A stretch of DNA of 64,000 nt from Lucifuga dentata. Taxonomy: Eukaryota > Chordata > Actinopteri > Ophidiiformes > Bythitidae. Under the pieces are notes generated by a model. The model worked only from the letters and a program-made list of their open reading frames with translations. It searched no databases and was not told where the DNA came from. The DNA is taken from NCBI GenBank assembly GCA_014773175.1, contig VXCM01001547.1, positions 80,510 through 144,509 of the forward strand, in the 5' to 3' direction. Position numbers and translations under genes: made by a program. This document shows positions 25,490 to 37,339 of the stretch, one piece after another. Positions within the stretch are counted from its first letter, which is position 1; every line of letters starts with the position of its first letter.

Positions 25490-25515
25490 TACAGTATGTA
25501 CACACACATACTGTA
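25490..25515. repeat. Short perfect inverted repeat (10-bp arms)
   Basis: TACAGTATGT and its exact reverse complement flank a 6-base ACACAC loop. It lies in a TA/CA-rich region, so chance formation is plausible. Confidence 0.85.
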
Positions 25516-25592
25516 TAGCTGATGTGCATTTCCCTACATGTTCATATATTAAATGTCTTTATGGGCACCTTCCACATCTGGCTCTGCACACA

Positions 25593-25727
25593 ACATTAAG
25601 CAGCAGCACAAATAACATTTAAAGTAAGATACTCAAATATATTTTGACCCTGTTGGAATNACATTAAGCAGCAGCACAAATAACATTTAAAGTAAGATAC
25701 TCAAATATATTTTGACCCTGTTGGAAT
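25593..25727. other. Assembly duplication across a single N (67 bp)
   Basis: The 67 bases at 25593-25659 recur exactly at 25661-25727, with N at 25660. The copy should be read once. Confidence 0.93.
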
Positions 25728-26394
25728 TAAAGCCAACACTCTCCACCACCAGTGGCAGCCTTTCCTCCTGTACAGACATTGAGCAGTGATGGATGTCTGC
25801 CCTTTTGGCAGGCAATGTTACAGGGCCATGACACACCCAGCTATAATGTCCCTTTATCGGCTTCAGCTAAGTGTTCATTTTCCCTTTGCTGCCATCAGGG
25901 CTGTAATACCCTCTGTGGTAATTCCTGTGTAATAAATAGGCTCTTAGTCTATCCCACCTTGGTCATGACAACACAGAACAATAGAGAATCCATGTAACCT
26001 GCATTCCTTAATTTTCCCTCTTGGTTGCGAGTGTGTATTGAGCTTTTATTCCAACCTAGCTCCATTTTTATGTGCACGTCACATACCTTTATGGCAAACA
26101 GACTATGAGTAATATTTTCAAATTGATTTTTTTTTCAGATGTTATCATCTACTCAGATATTTCCTTCATTTCTCCCTAACTTCTCTTGGGAAGCAATTTT
26201 CCACAGCCACTCCATAGTCTTGGTGAGTCACATACTATTGCAATAATGGTAGTCTATCCATCGTGGTAGGCAGGAATGCATTAAGATGCTGTGAGTGTGT
26301 GTTTTGCAGTGTGAGTGGAGTTCAGTTCAAGACAGATCAGGTGTGGTAATCTTGACCTAGACCTCTGCCTGCTCTGCCTTTCCCTTCACTTGGG
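25728..26394. other. Unique DNA, nothing recognised
   Basis: A moderately GC-rich start (25,740-25,990) has an 81-codon plus-strand frame with no family signature. No gene is called. Confidence 0.45.
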
Positions 26395-26456
26395 GAGGGG
26401 GGAGAGAGAGAGGTAGGGGAGAGAGAGAGAGAGCGAGACAGCGAGAGAGAGAGAGC
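26395..26456. repeat. Imperfect (GA)n tract
   Basis: GA units interrupted by GGTAGGGG and GAGCGAGACAGC form a 60-base purine-rich tract. Confidence 0.92.
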
Positions 26457-28387
26457 ACAAATGGATGATACAGAGGAAACAGAACCTGAGTCATACTGAG
26501 TCTCTATGAAAGCCTAATAGGATGAATGAAAGAGGTACAAATAGAAAGAAAGGAGAAACACAGAAACAAAACAATGAGAGACATAGACTTCACAGCAGAG
26601 TTAGACCTCTTGTTTGCTCTCCATTATCACCACCTCTTCTACAAAAGCCACTACCACTATTACAACCACGCCGTTCTCTGCCAGTCAAGCTGGCAGTAAC
26701 ATAGAGAGCTGAGTTGGAGGCTGGTTGACGGCTCAGGCTGGGTGATATGAGGCCCTCTTGGGGCTGAGACAGCAGCTGTCCACAGGCCTTCTTTTCCAGA
26801 TTCTCCTGGCAGAGAAACGCAGGTCGTTTGATCTGATGTGGAACCCAGTGTTCTGCTTCTGTCTCTGCGTGTGGTTCTGTTTTCACTGTAGCTTCACAAC
26901 TCAATTTCCAACAGTTTAGTGAAATTTTGTTGTCTTAATTTATGTTAAAGCCCCAAATTGCAAATGTAGTGACCTTTGAAACACTAATTCCAGACTGTTT
27001 TTAAAACCTGCTTCCATATTCATCAACTAAAGAAATGCCTCTTGAAAAATGCAAACATGTAAATCATGTAAATAAACATTTTGTCTGCCTGAGTCAAGCC
27101 CAAGCAAAAAGCTAGCACTTTGATAAAGTGTCAAGTCACAAAAACATGAAGAAATTAGTTTGACAGTGCAATATTGTTGATTAGCTTTTGTTGACAGTTT
27201 CAAATCAAATCTAAGAATGGTGTTAATATACATTTGCAAAATTTATTTTTCAGGAAATGTAAGGCTGTCTGGATTATGATTTTTGATCAACATATCACAC
27301 AAAATTAAACATAAGTAATAATTTTCAATGATGGTGTGAGCCCCGATCTCCATCCACCCCATCCTAACTTCCTGTGACCTGTTGCCCTTTTTTAATATGA
27401 ATATTATATATTTCTTGTTCCAGCAGAAATGTTCTCAGTGAACACAAATCACTCTCGTGTATTAGTTGTGTATGATTTCAATTCTTAGGAGACAGTCATT
27501 GGAAGGGTATTTAAAATTATGTCACAGCCCTCAACTACGCATGTGCATGCATTTGTATGCTTGATTGCTCAATGTGATTTCCGTAATTGCTAATTTTTAC
27601 ATTTTCCACTTATTTTGTGTTAAATTTGAGATTTTAAATGCATGCACCAAAAGTAATGATATTTTAATCAATTTTTCCAAAACTCTCAAGCTCTGTTGTA
27701 CACATTGACAAATGACATGAAAATAAATTCAGCAAGAAAAATGATGCTTTGTTAGAGGTGAAAGCCATCAGACTATTGACTTGTATATTATTAAAGAAAT
27801 TCTGTTCACATTTCATGTTATTTTATGCATTCTGGATCATCACAAGACCCAGACAAGACAGGAGGGGCATTCTATTCATGTTGTTTGTTTCTGCTTCTCT
27901 GATTCTTTCTGATTTTTTTCTTTCTGAAATAAAAGCTTCAAGCAGTAGCCAGCATTATTTGCAGTTAAGGGAGGACCTGCCATCTGGCATTCAGAACCCA
28001 GTCAATCCAAACTAAAGCAAGGCTCTTCTGACAGCTGGGGGCTAGGTCGTAAAATTCAACGGAAAATAAAACTTGATCTTCTTTAGTGTGAGTATCTTGT
28101 ACTATTTACAGTTTTTATTTCAAAATAATAGTTTGAAAAACAACAAAGATAGAAATAAAGCCAGATATCTCAACAGATGAGAAAAACATTTTAAGTGATG
28201 GTGGAAAGTAACACAATGCAGGAAATGAGCATTAACTGCAAGCGTGCTACAACTGTGCTTCATGGTATCATCAGAGGATATGACACGACTGGGGAACAGA
28301 GGGTGTTAACACGTCATTCTCATGTGCCGAGTTTATCAGCACCCAGTGGATCTACTGTTTACTTGAACACAGGGTCTCTATTATAAA
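26457..28387. other. Unique DNA, no gene recognised
   Basis: A 104-codon minus-strand frame at 26590-26904 has a balanced composition but no known domain and no convincing start or splice context. The rest is AT-rich without repeats. Confidence 0.4.
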
Positions 28388-28625
28388 CCTGCACCCTCTG
28401 ATCAATAATTAGTGACATTCCAATTAGCCGACATTCCTCCCTTTGCTACTTCACATAACCTTCATTCACAACCACAATCAGTAGATATGTCATGCAGTCA
28501 TGGTCAAACAGGTTGATGAGCAATTCAATTGGAAAGAAGTGAAGGTGTCATTAATAAATTATTTGTGTCATTTCCTGTTAGCAAACATGCAGAATGGCCC
28601 AAATTGCTTCGGATTTTTTAAAGCA
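28388..28625. promoter_or_regulatory. Possible conserved non-coding element
   Basis: The stretch is dense in homeodomain-type cores: GATCAATAATTAGTG, CCAATTAGCC and GTCATTAATAAATTATTTG. There is no coding frame or repeat similarity. The call is inferred from motif density only. Confidence 0.25.
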
Positions 28626-29529
28626 TGTTCTTTTTAATCAAATCAATATCCAGTGGGTGTCCCAATTTAATATTTATACCCCCCAATAAAACTGAAATAT
28701 GGGTACATGGGTTTAAAGTCTCAGTGTAAAGTCAAGGCCATGTCCCAGTTTTCCACCATACCAGTGGGAAGGACAAAGGAGCTGTGATGTTGAGTAAATG
28801 TGAGCACAAAGAGCAATCATAATCCTCAGTATGCACATCCAATAATCCATGTATGAATAGGAGCAGCTCAAATGTGTGTATCACAACCAGTGTGATTTTA
28901 GAATTTGGAATGGCTTCACACTAATTTAATGAGGAGAATCACTTTTACTATAAGAACAGTCATTTTTTACAATTATTTTACATTTTTCAATGATCTCTCA
29001 GGCTGAAATTTTGAAGGTCCAATTGCAACTTATTGCTTATTTACCCTAAAACTGGATTGCCTAAACTCATAGCATCACAAACATGGCGCAGGCCTGTTAC
29101 TGAGGGTCGACAGTCTGGTATTAGAACTAAATTCTACAAATTTGTGTCCTGAACTAAAGAAGTCTAGTGACCCAATCCTAAAATCAATTCCAGCACCACG
29201 TTACAGTGTAAACACTGCAGCCTCTATTTCCAGCTGTGCATCTGTCTCCCTGAAGAAGTGTGATCTGCTTCTGCATTTAAACCTGAGACATCTGTTCTGC
29301 TACATGCTGGCTGGAACAGAGCTGGTTTAGAGTCAAAATGTGAATGTTTCTGGACTTTACTAAATGAGGTTATGTGTCAGACATGTTTATCTTCTAGCAG
29401 CTGGACACAAAAGTCCACTTCTTTCTGATCCTCTTCCTCTCCTCCTTAGCCACAACTCACAGTAAGTAATGTATCGCTTCTCTCCTTTTGCTGTGCATCT
29501 ATTCCTTCAGTATTTATACGAAACATTTA
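28626..29529. other. Unique DNA leading to a retroposon-like tail
   Basis: No gene is recognised. The part at about 29,090-29,520 may be the body of the retroposon whose tail is at 29530, but I could not match it to a family. Confidence 0.35.
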
Positions 29530-29572
29530 TGTGAAATGTGCTTTGTAAATAAATTTTAACTTGAACTTGAAC
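29530..29572 (+). mobile_element. LINE/SINE-type 3' tail
   Basis: TGTGAAATGTGCTTTGTAAA followed by TAAATTTTAACTTGAACTTGAAC matches the GTGCTATATAAATAAA-TTGACTTGACTTG type of 3' end found on many fish retroposons. The tail ends in two ACTTGA-like repeats. Only the 3' end is recognised. Confidence 0.55.
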
Positions 29573-29760
29573 CTGTACTCTTAATTCATTGACCTTGTCT
29601 TCCACCCATAGCTCATGGATGTTTGCAATGACACTCGATGAGAAGAGGGGATGAGTTCTACTTTAGATGATGAAGTGATAACAATGCTTCAAATATACAT
29701 TTTGCTTAACTTGGCATGTATATGTTCTATGCACTGAAAATAAAAACGCCCAGTGAAATT

Positions 29761-29895
29761 AATTAAGCCTGAGTGCTGTTTCTGTAACATAATTTGAACA
29801 CAAATTTAAATGTCATGGGAATGTGAGNAATTAAGCCTGAGTGCTGTTTCTGTAACATAATTTGAACACAAATTTAAATGTCATGGGAATGTGAG
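29761..29895. other. Assembly duplication across a single N (67 bp)
   Basis: The 67 bases at 29761-29827 recur exactly at 29829-29895, with N at 29828. Confidence 0.93.
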
Positions 29896-30508
29896 GAGGC
29901 AGTCACGTGGAAACATAACACACATAATGAAAATAAATGAGCAATGTAGTGAAGAATGAAAGTGCTAAGTACTATGTCCACCTTATTTCATTATCTGCGT
30001 GGGGTGAGGATTCACTCTGACATCATTTTTGAGACTGATGGAAAAAACTGTTTGGAAAAAAATGCATTGTCATGCATGAGTAGTAGCTAAGTCGAAGATC
30101 CAGGAACATCTCCAGTGTCCACATATCAAACATAAGCGAGTGATTCCAACAGGAAAAGAGAAAGTATCTAAGACTCACAGTTGCTCTGCAATAGGCCATT
30201 TTTCAGCAGCAGCTTTGTCCATGGTGCTGAATGTGCTCTGCTTTCTATCTTTGTGCTATAAAAATAATACCATCGCCTTATCAATAATTTCACACATAAT
30301 GCTCCCTTTCTTGGAACTTCTAGTGTAGTCAAACTGTCAGTCAAAATGAGGGCACACTCATTGTTTGTAACTGAATTTTGGCACCGTAGTATTCGGTTTT
30401 ATGTCTGCTGTTTGCCTCCATTCTGGAAAATCTTAAATTCCCAGAATACTTGTGGGATTACAATGACAATACTATACCTAGGGTTCTTATTATACTTGTT
30501 TCTTTGCA
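29896..30508. other. Unique DNA, nothing recognised
   Basis: Ordinary AT-rich sequence lies between two assembly joins. No gene is recognised. Confidence 0.5.
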
Positions 30509-30547
30509 TTTTTTTTTTTTTTTTTTTTNTTTTTTTTTTTTTTTTTT
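30509..30547. repeat. Poly-T run split by an N
   Basis: T runs flank a single N at 30529, a homopolymer contig break. The real length is uncertain. Confidence 0.93.
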
Positions 30548-30939
30548 GGAAATAACATCTGTGACATAAAACATAATGTGTACATGAGGGTAGAGATAAT
30601 GATCACAAAACATTAAAACAATGTAACATAGTTAGATATGATAACAGATGGGGTCATTGAGCATGGGCTTAAACTACATTTATTATGAGCAGGTTAATAA
30701 AGATTGCACACAAGGATGTTTGTGAACATCTTAATTCAATGAGTTATGCTATGCTGAAAATCCTACATGATGCTCATTACCTGAACATTGTTTCAGGTCT
30801 GTGCTGTCTGTATACAGCAACACCTAACTATGATGTTTATATGTTGATGTTGATTTTTTTTTGATTTTTTTTTACATTAATCAAAAATACATTCATTACA
30901 TTTTCATGCTTTTTAAATGAAATTTCCCCCTCTCCTTGA

Positions 30940-31260
30940 GGCTTATACAAAACCTGGGGCAAAAGCAGTCACTGTGCTCAGCAAGCGATGACTCATTTTA
31001 GAAGTAATGAATTGTCAAAAATGGGGTATAGGGATGTTGTAAGAGGAGAAATCAAATTAAATAAAATGGATCATTGCTTAACCTTATTCCACACTGTTAA
31101 AATCATTAAAATACTGTTTGAAACTGTGCCATTTTTTTACGTTACAGAATGCTTTGATCTCTGGGAACATTTCCAGCGGCAATAGATAGCATTAATGTGA
31201 TTGCTTCTGTCATCGTGATTCAACAGATTACATTTCTAATCAGTTTGCGAACAGAGAATA
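30940..31260. promoter_or_regulatory. Possible conserved non-coding element
   Basis: The balanced stretch contains GCTTTGATCTCTGGG (TCF/LEF-like CTTTGAT), AGCATTAATGTGATTGC and CAGATTACATTTCTAATC, with no repeat or coding similarity. This is inferred only from motif content. Confidence 0.22.
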
Positions 31261-32929
31261 TAATTTGCACAGATTATAGATGATATGTGGCTTTTTCTTG
31301 GTGAAACTGGGCCGTTATAGTTACACAGACAGTCAGACGGATGGACACACACACACACAGACAGACAAAGTGGGAGGGAAACCACCAACTACCTGGTTAA
31401 TCCCTGGTGGAAAGCATCTGATCCTGCTGTTCCTCATTGCTCAGATTTTTTTTTTCCACAATGGGAAATTTTATAGGGACAGCAGTAGGTTTGTACTGAA
31501 ATGAAAAGGTTTGCAGAGTACAGACGCCACGATTGCAAACAATGTAGGACTATATATAATGAAATTAAAGTGACTTAGTACCAGTAATATCCCTAGGGTA
31601 TAGTTGTTTTACTAGGGGAGATAAGAGGATTTTGTCAGGTTGAGCTACTGGCTAATGCTATTGTTCCAACTGGAAGCATAACACAGAAAAGAAGCTTTTC
31701 ATAAGTCTTTTCTTCTTTTGTAGTGTTGTAGATATCACTTCATAGTGCAAGGTGGAGATATATTTGTGTTCAACACAATATTTGTTTGTTTATTTATAGA
31801 AATGTGAAAATCCAGCTATAAATGTCCCTATCAGGTAAGATACAACAATAAAACAAAAACCCATTCTGAAAATAATGAATAAAATAAGTTAAATGATTTT
31901 AAAGCAGTGAATAGTAGAAATGCTAGAGTTTGAAGATGTGAGGCAGTGCTGTACATCACTTTCAGAGGATTCTCTTCATTTTTCTGTTTCCTTCCTTACA
32001 TTGTCAAACCTTCAGTACAGGTCATACGTGTCTGCTGTTTCATATGGACTTAAAGAGACTTCTTAGTGTAAATGTCCACTAAAGAAGTATTTTGTTCATA
32101 TGGACTAAATGATTTTAGAGAGATGGTTAACTTTACCTTCTCTTCACAAGCCTTCCACTTCCTTGACTTCTGTTCTACTCTCCCTCCTTCCCTTCCTCCT
32201 TCTTTTAACTTCGTCTTTTCGAAGATCGTCTTTTATCCTTCCTCCTCTCTGCATACTCACATGTCCACCTCCACTCCTTCCCCACCTCCTCAACCTCTTC
32301 TATTCTTAATCCCACAAGCTTGTACAGTGGGATTCAATCAAAGCAGTGTGTCATCTACACCACATAGTTTTTTAAAACAAAATAAAATTATTATCCCCTT
32401 CCTAAAAAAAGATCCAACATAATTCCTTGGTTTAGTACTAAAAGACTTGGCTGATATAATCTAATATCAAGTTAGTCTCAACCCTTGAACCCAAGTTGCT
32501 CTGTCTTGCAGAAGAAGCACAGCAGTTCCACTTTGCCATGAAATGACTCGCATTCAATCTTCCGAAGAAGCGTAGGTGTTATTACCTGTCACAATACAAC
32601 CTAACCCCAATCTGCCAGAAAACAAGATTGTTTTTTAAAAATCATCCATTAAACACGCCATTTTCAAGTACAGAAAAGATGCTGGGTACCGTGGACGGAC
32701 GAACAAATCTTTTCACAGTGAAGGTTCCCCACCCGTCCACCCCCTCAGTACTTCCAGTTCTATACGCTTTGTCACTTTAATTTGTTTAATACTTCGGGGC
32801 AGCTTTGTAAGATTTGCAAAAATAGCAGTTAAAAAAAAAAAAAAACTTGTCAAAACCTCTTAGAAGTTTAACAGAGTCAAACGATTTTTCTGGCTGTATT
32901 TCCAGATAAAGGTTTTGTATGAAAATCAG
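31261..32929. other. Unique DNA with short CA run, no gene recognised
   Basis: A short (CA)n occurs at 31346-31359. At 32,150-32,300 the plus strand is pyrimidine-rich, which explains the Ser/Pro/Leu-rich frame there. A poly-A run lies at 32832-32845. No exon was identified. Confidence 0.45.
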
Positions 32930-33075
32930 AAGAAGTAGAGGTTGAAATAATAGAAAATATATTGGAAGAGGAGGAGCAAGGGGAAGGAAGGAAAAAGAGG
33001 AAAGAGGGAAGGGAGAGGGAAATGGAAGAAGTCAAGTGTTAGAAGAGGAGGAAGAAGCAGGGGAGGAGAGGTCAT
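32930..33075. repeat. Purine-rich tract
   Basis: Nearly all bases on the plus strand are A or G over about 130 bases, with irregular GGAAG/GAGG/AAAG units. No coding function is implied. Confidence 0.85.
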
Positions 33076-33150
33076 GCTTTATTTGCTTTCATTTCTAGCT
33101 GAGGCCATTGACACAAACCTGGCACTTCAGTCACAGTGGCACATTCTGTT

Positions 33151-33174
33151 CAATTCTATTCTATTCTATTCTAT
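33151..33174. repeat. (TTCTA)n pentanucleotide repeat
   Basis: About four to five TTCTA units are visible. Confidence 0.93.
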
Positions 33175-33200
33175 GTGGAGGTCTAGACTGTAATGTCCAC

Positions 33201-33269
33201 AATTTAAAATTTACCCCTAGACTCTAGAGGTAAATTTTAAATTATTTAAGCATTAATTTATGCTTAAAT
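33201..33269. repeat. Two adjacent AT-rich inverted repeats
   Basis: The first has perfect 15-bp arms (AATTTAAAATTTACC at 33201-33215 and its complement at 33229-33243) with a 13-base spacer. One base-pair boundary later a second has 9-bp arms (ATTTAAGCA at 33244-33252 and TGCTTAAAT at 33261-33269). Together they could form two neighbouring hairpins. No known element was recognised. Confidence 0.9.
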
Positions 33270-33534
33270 TAGGCCTTTCTGAAAAAAAGCTGCATTGATG
33301 ATGAGCTGAATGATGATTGGTCAGGTTAAGATGTTTTTGCAAATTTTCCTACAAAAAAAAAATACATATATGCATAAATCAGTTGTGCTACTGAGGATTT
33401 TATTGTTGTTTTAAATGCAGCTTCAACAGTTTTAACATAAAGTAGCAAACTGGGATCCCAGGGGAAAAAAAGGGACCCAGGCTTTTAAACTGTACATTTT
33501 GGAAAACACTCAATAGCGCGCCAACAGCAAAAGT

Positions 33535-33553
33535 ACACACGCACACGCACACG

Positions 33554-33587
<34 letters not shown>
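33535..33587. repeat. (CA)n/(CG)n compound microsatellite
   Basis: CACACGCAC units pass into GCGCGCGC and then a pure CA tract. The central CG run is a potential Z-DNA former. Confidence 0.96.
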
Positions 33588-34190
33588 TTATCAGCAACCG
33601 CAGCAGCAGAGTCAAACTATGCGCACTGTTTAAACTCTCTGCCAAAGCGATCATGAGATAACACAACGAGCCACCGGCGTGTTTCACTTCTGAAGGAAAA
33701 TTAGAGGAAGTTGCTTGGAGCGCAAGTAGATAGCTGGATAAGGAGATAAGCTTAACATGGAGAAAAGGGAAAACGCTCAGACAACAGAATCTGCGCGTTT
33801 GGAGATCGGGCAAAAGTCACTCGCGTTTATCCAAACAAATCAAACAAAATAAGGCCAAAAATGCCCCAATCGTGTTTTGGTGGAGTTTAGAGAGATGCTG
33901 TGAGGATCTAACAACTTCAAATCAAGTTCAGCTTAACATATTTTGGCGATCCCGCATATATACAAAAGAAATACGACTCCGTGAAAAGAAATTATAAATC
34001 ACCTGCTCCGAGTTTGGCTCAGATAAAATTCTTTATTTGAACCAATAAAACGTTGTTGTTGGTATAATTTCCTCTCAGCTGAATGCTTTCTAGGAACTCT
34101 GACCATTTAACATGGGAAGACATGCGGATTCTCTCCAAACACTGCACCCCAAAACGCTGGGACTGGACAAAGACGCATTCTCACTTTTTT

Positions 34191-34219
34191 GTTTTTTTTT
34201 TTTTTNTTTTTTTTTTTTT
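34191..34219. repeat. Poly-T run split by an N
   Basis: T runs flank a single N at 34206, a homopolymer contig break inside the candidate promoter region. Confidence 0.94.
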
Positions 34220-34355
34220 CTTCCAAAAGGACGATAATAAACTCACCTTCCGTATGATCCACTGGCAGAGGAGGACTACGGTCCAACCGAGAACCTTCAT
34301 CTCACCTTCCTTAAAGCGGACCACCCTGAAAACTACAATTCTCCCCGAATGAACA

Positions 34356-34363
34356 TATAAATA
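34356..34363 (+). promoter_or_regulatory. TATA-like box
   Basis: TATAAATA lies within the only CpG-enriched region of the window. A start site would be expected about 30 bases downstream, near 34,388-34,395. It could equally be a chance AT-rich match. Confidence 0.3.
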
Positions 34364-34675
34364 CACACAGCGCGGAATCCAAGCAATCCCAACTGGCAGG
34401 CGACAAGTTAGGAAGAACGAGAAGATAATAAAAGTTGTGTCTTTTTCTTTTTTCAATCTGTGCCGGACAAACTTTCAGCGGTGGGTTCAGTTTCTCCTTT
34501 CCGCCTCATGTGGAGCATCCATGGTGCTGGTCTCCGCTCATGCTGGATTACTGGAAGTTTGCGCGCAAACCAGATACCTGGCAGGTGGAGGGAGAGGAGA
34601 GATCTCACTGAGGATCAGCAGCGCTTCTTCTGTTGTAGGCTACTCACTATTTGATTTAGAGAGAGATGAGACCCC

Positions 34676-34679
<4 letters not shown>

Positions 34680-34724
<45 letters not shown>
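34680..34724. repeat. (TC)22 microsatellite
   Basis: An uninterrupted TC tract closes the CpG-enriched region. Such pyrimidine tracts are common near promoters and 5' untranslated regions in vertebrates. Confidence 0.97.
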
Positions 34725-34725
<1 letters not shown>

Positions 34726-37235
34726 ACAGCGCATCAGGGTGCATAGGAACGTTCCTTTCCTTTAGTAACCACACTGACCACAATCACATACAGGATATTT
34801 TGTTATGTGATCGATGACAAGGTGTCTATCTATTATGGCTACATCCTCCAAATAACTTAATCTGATAGCTTCCCAAAAGTATTAGTCAGACTGTGTGTAA
34901 GAAACAAATACCCACTGTCATATAATATTTAATTCACTCAAACCATCTCACACTTTTAACATTTAATTCTGTTTTATAAGAATATTTTTCCTATTAAAAT
35001 ACTATTCCATTATTAATGAAGCATAAGAGGTCATGTAAGCAAGACCAGGCTGCACATCTATATAGAGTAAAAATTACAAAAATGAGACATACAGGCATCT
35101 TACCTTACTTCACACCAAATTCATCACCTTTCCCTTTAATATGAGACTCAATGTCCCATATGTGGCAGCCTTTATATTGTACAAAAATAAATGCTGACTG
35201 CTACTTTTAAGTTATGTGATGGCAGCCAACAGCACAAGCTAGTTGCCAGGATATAACTTCCCAGAAAAACAATTTTGAAATATTAATGTTGCGTGGATAT
35301 ATTGGGGCAGTGTGGCCCCTCATCACTCCCTGATGGCCAGTCCCAGCTGCTGCCTGCCTGATTTTGCCACCTTTTAATATGAACTAATCTAGGATGCACA
35401 GTGTTTGCTTGCCTGCCTGGTGTCAGAGTTGGACACACAGTTTGTCTGTTGGTGTGTCTGACTAAAATCTTGTCTGTGAGGAATTATTTGGAGCCGCACA
35501 GACAGGATATCAATTTGACTCGCTGCATGTCCTCCCTTCTGTATAAGCATAATGTCTGTCTTGATTTTCTGTCTGTGTGTGAAGTATTGTTGCCGTCTGT
35601 CTGACTGACCGTGTGTTCTTGTTTTTCTCTGGTGCCTGGCTTTCCAGCCAATCAGACATGTCTGCATGCATGTCTGGTTTCACTTAAACATTTTATACAT
35701 ACATATAAATATATATAAATCTTCACCATACCCAATTTCATGTCTTTTTTGTTTGTTCAGCAAGATGCCATGCATAAGCTATCTAACTGCATGGCTTTGC
35801 TAATTAATAGCTGTTTACTCTTTTCTCTCTGTGTAAACCTCTGCCGTTTGGTCCTCATTTCTATTAAGATTAGTTTGCAGATCAAATACAGCCATCAACA
35901 TCAAGGAACTTTCAGTTCACCTGTGGCATATTGTCATACTTATGACATGATAAAAGACAAATATCTGAGAAATCTGACATTAGAGAGCTGTCCCATCATT
36001 GTTTCATGTCACCTCACGTAGAAACTACAGTATTGCATTGACAAGGCCAGTTGCTGGGAGTACTAGCCAAAGTGCACGTCATGTTGATGGGCTCAGAGGT
36101 GATGAAGGCAAGCATGAATGCAGAGCTGGCTTGTTCTCTGGCAGCCTGTTACAGATGGAAAGGACTAGCCGTGTAAAATGAGCTGATCCGTGGTTATGTG
36201 CAACTCCATATATTGCGTATTATCAATCTGTTGTCAAAAGCAGGCTTCCTGCTGTATGTCTGTTGCTCTCATATTATGAGAATGACACAGCACTGCCTCC
36301 CTGCGAAGCAAAGAGTCACTGCATGTAGGGGCAAAGCTTGCTAAGAAAGAGATGATCTGATGTATTGACTTGTTTCACAAGGGAGGGAATGCACTGTTTA
36401 GGAAAGCAAATATAGTTCAAAAATTGATGTTGGTAATTATGACAAATGTCTAATGCAGTAAAAGTCAAGACAGCACAAAGCCAGAAAGATGACTACATGT
36501 GGCTTGTTGATCCTGGACAGACCATGATTTCTATCACTGAACTTTTGAATCATTCACATAATTTGGCAAAACATTAAGGAACTACTAATGTCACAATCAC
36601 CTTGATTTTGTGTGAAAACACATTTACAATTAAGGAAAAACTACATTATGTGACCTCTATTATAAGGTTTAAAATATAATAATATAATAATATGGCCATC
36701 AAAGTCCTTTAAAAAAGTAATAAATTGCTTCTTTTTTTGCCAATCCTGTCACTCACTGACTCATCTTCACTCGACTGTGAAATCCTGTCTATCAAACACA
36801 GCAGGTCTCTAACAACGTGGCCATTTCCGATTTCCATCACTGCCATCTCTTCAGTCCACTGTATGTGATTTGTATGGCCACAACACATTCTATCCTGCTC
36901 TTTCCCTAAATTTTGTTTCCATGGAGAAGGGTTGCCGGTGTGAGTGCAATTTCTGATCCACATTGGAAGTGGCAGGAGAATTTCGCCCAGCTGCTCCACT
37001 TCTCTGTTCCACTTAGCAGCAACGCTTCTCTTCTGAGTCAATCGGTCGCCGTGTGGTTATAGTAAATGAATGAACATGCTGGGAGCGAGAGCCGAGAGCA
37101 TCTACTTTCACAGATATCATCCTCACATCATTTAGTCTTCTTTTTTTCTCCTCTTCTCCCATACCAGGAGAAAAGTTCATGATTACTAAATCTGTGCACT
37201 TAAGAGGTCTGTCATATTCATCATTTGTCATCTTT
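34725..37235. other. 2.5 kb without a recognisable gene
   Basis: The sequence is unique, with TGTCTG-rich composition at 35,400-35,620. On the minus strand two overlapping frames (36709-37041 and 37013-37264, 110 and 83 codons) have ordinary amino-acid composition, but I recognise no family and see no clear splice or start signal, so they are not called. Confidence 0.4.
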
Positions 37236-37260
37236 ACAAAAAAAAAAAAAAAAAAAAAAA
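37236..37260. repeat. Poly-A tract
   Basis: A run of about 25 A is visible. No retroposon body was recognised on its left. Confidence 0.95.
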
Positions 37261-37339
37261 TCATGTATCATGAAAAATCTACACTTAATTACAGACACAT
37301 TAGATGGATCTAAAAGTTTAGTTACTGCTTTTATGATAG

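Larger units (their letters stand above)
33500..34660 (+). promoter_or_regulatory. CpG-enriched candidate promoter / first-exon region
   Basis: CpG is scarce elsewhere, but I count 15 CpG in 34,261-34,640 against 3 in a same-size control at 16,261-16,640. The region holds a TATA-like TATAAATA at 34356-34363, an upstream CCAAT (AACCAATAAAACG near 34,040), CGCGC stretches and a GCGCAC microsatellite. It ends at a long CT tract. Transcription to the right is favoured by the TATA position but not proven. No first exon with a recognisable protein was identified, and weak AG/GT donors such as CTGGCAGGTGGAG (about 34577) are possible. Confidence 0.4.

Noticed and set aside
26590..26904. 104-codon minus-strand frame
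   Set aside because: Balanced composition only; no domain, no recognisable similarity and no gene context.
36709..37264. Two overlapping minus-strand frames (83 and 110 codons) with protein-like composition
   Set aside because: No family recognised, no supported splice or start signals, and frames of this length are expected by chance in 64 kb. A PhyloCSF or BLASTX hit would overturn this.
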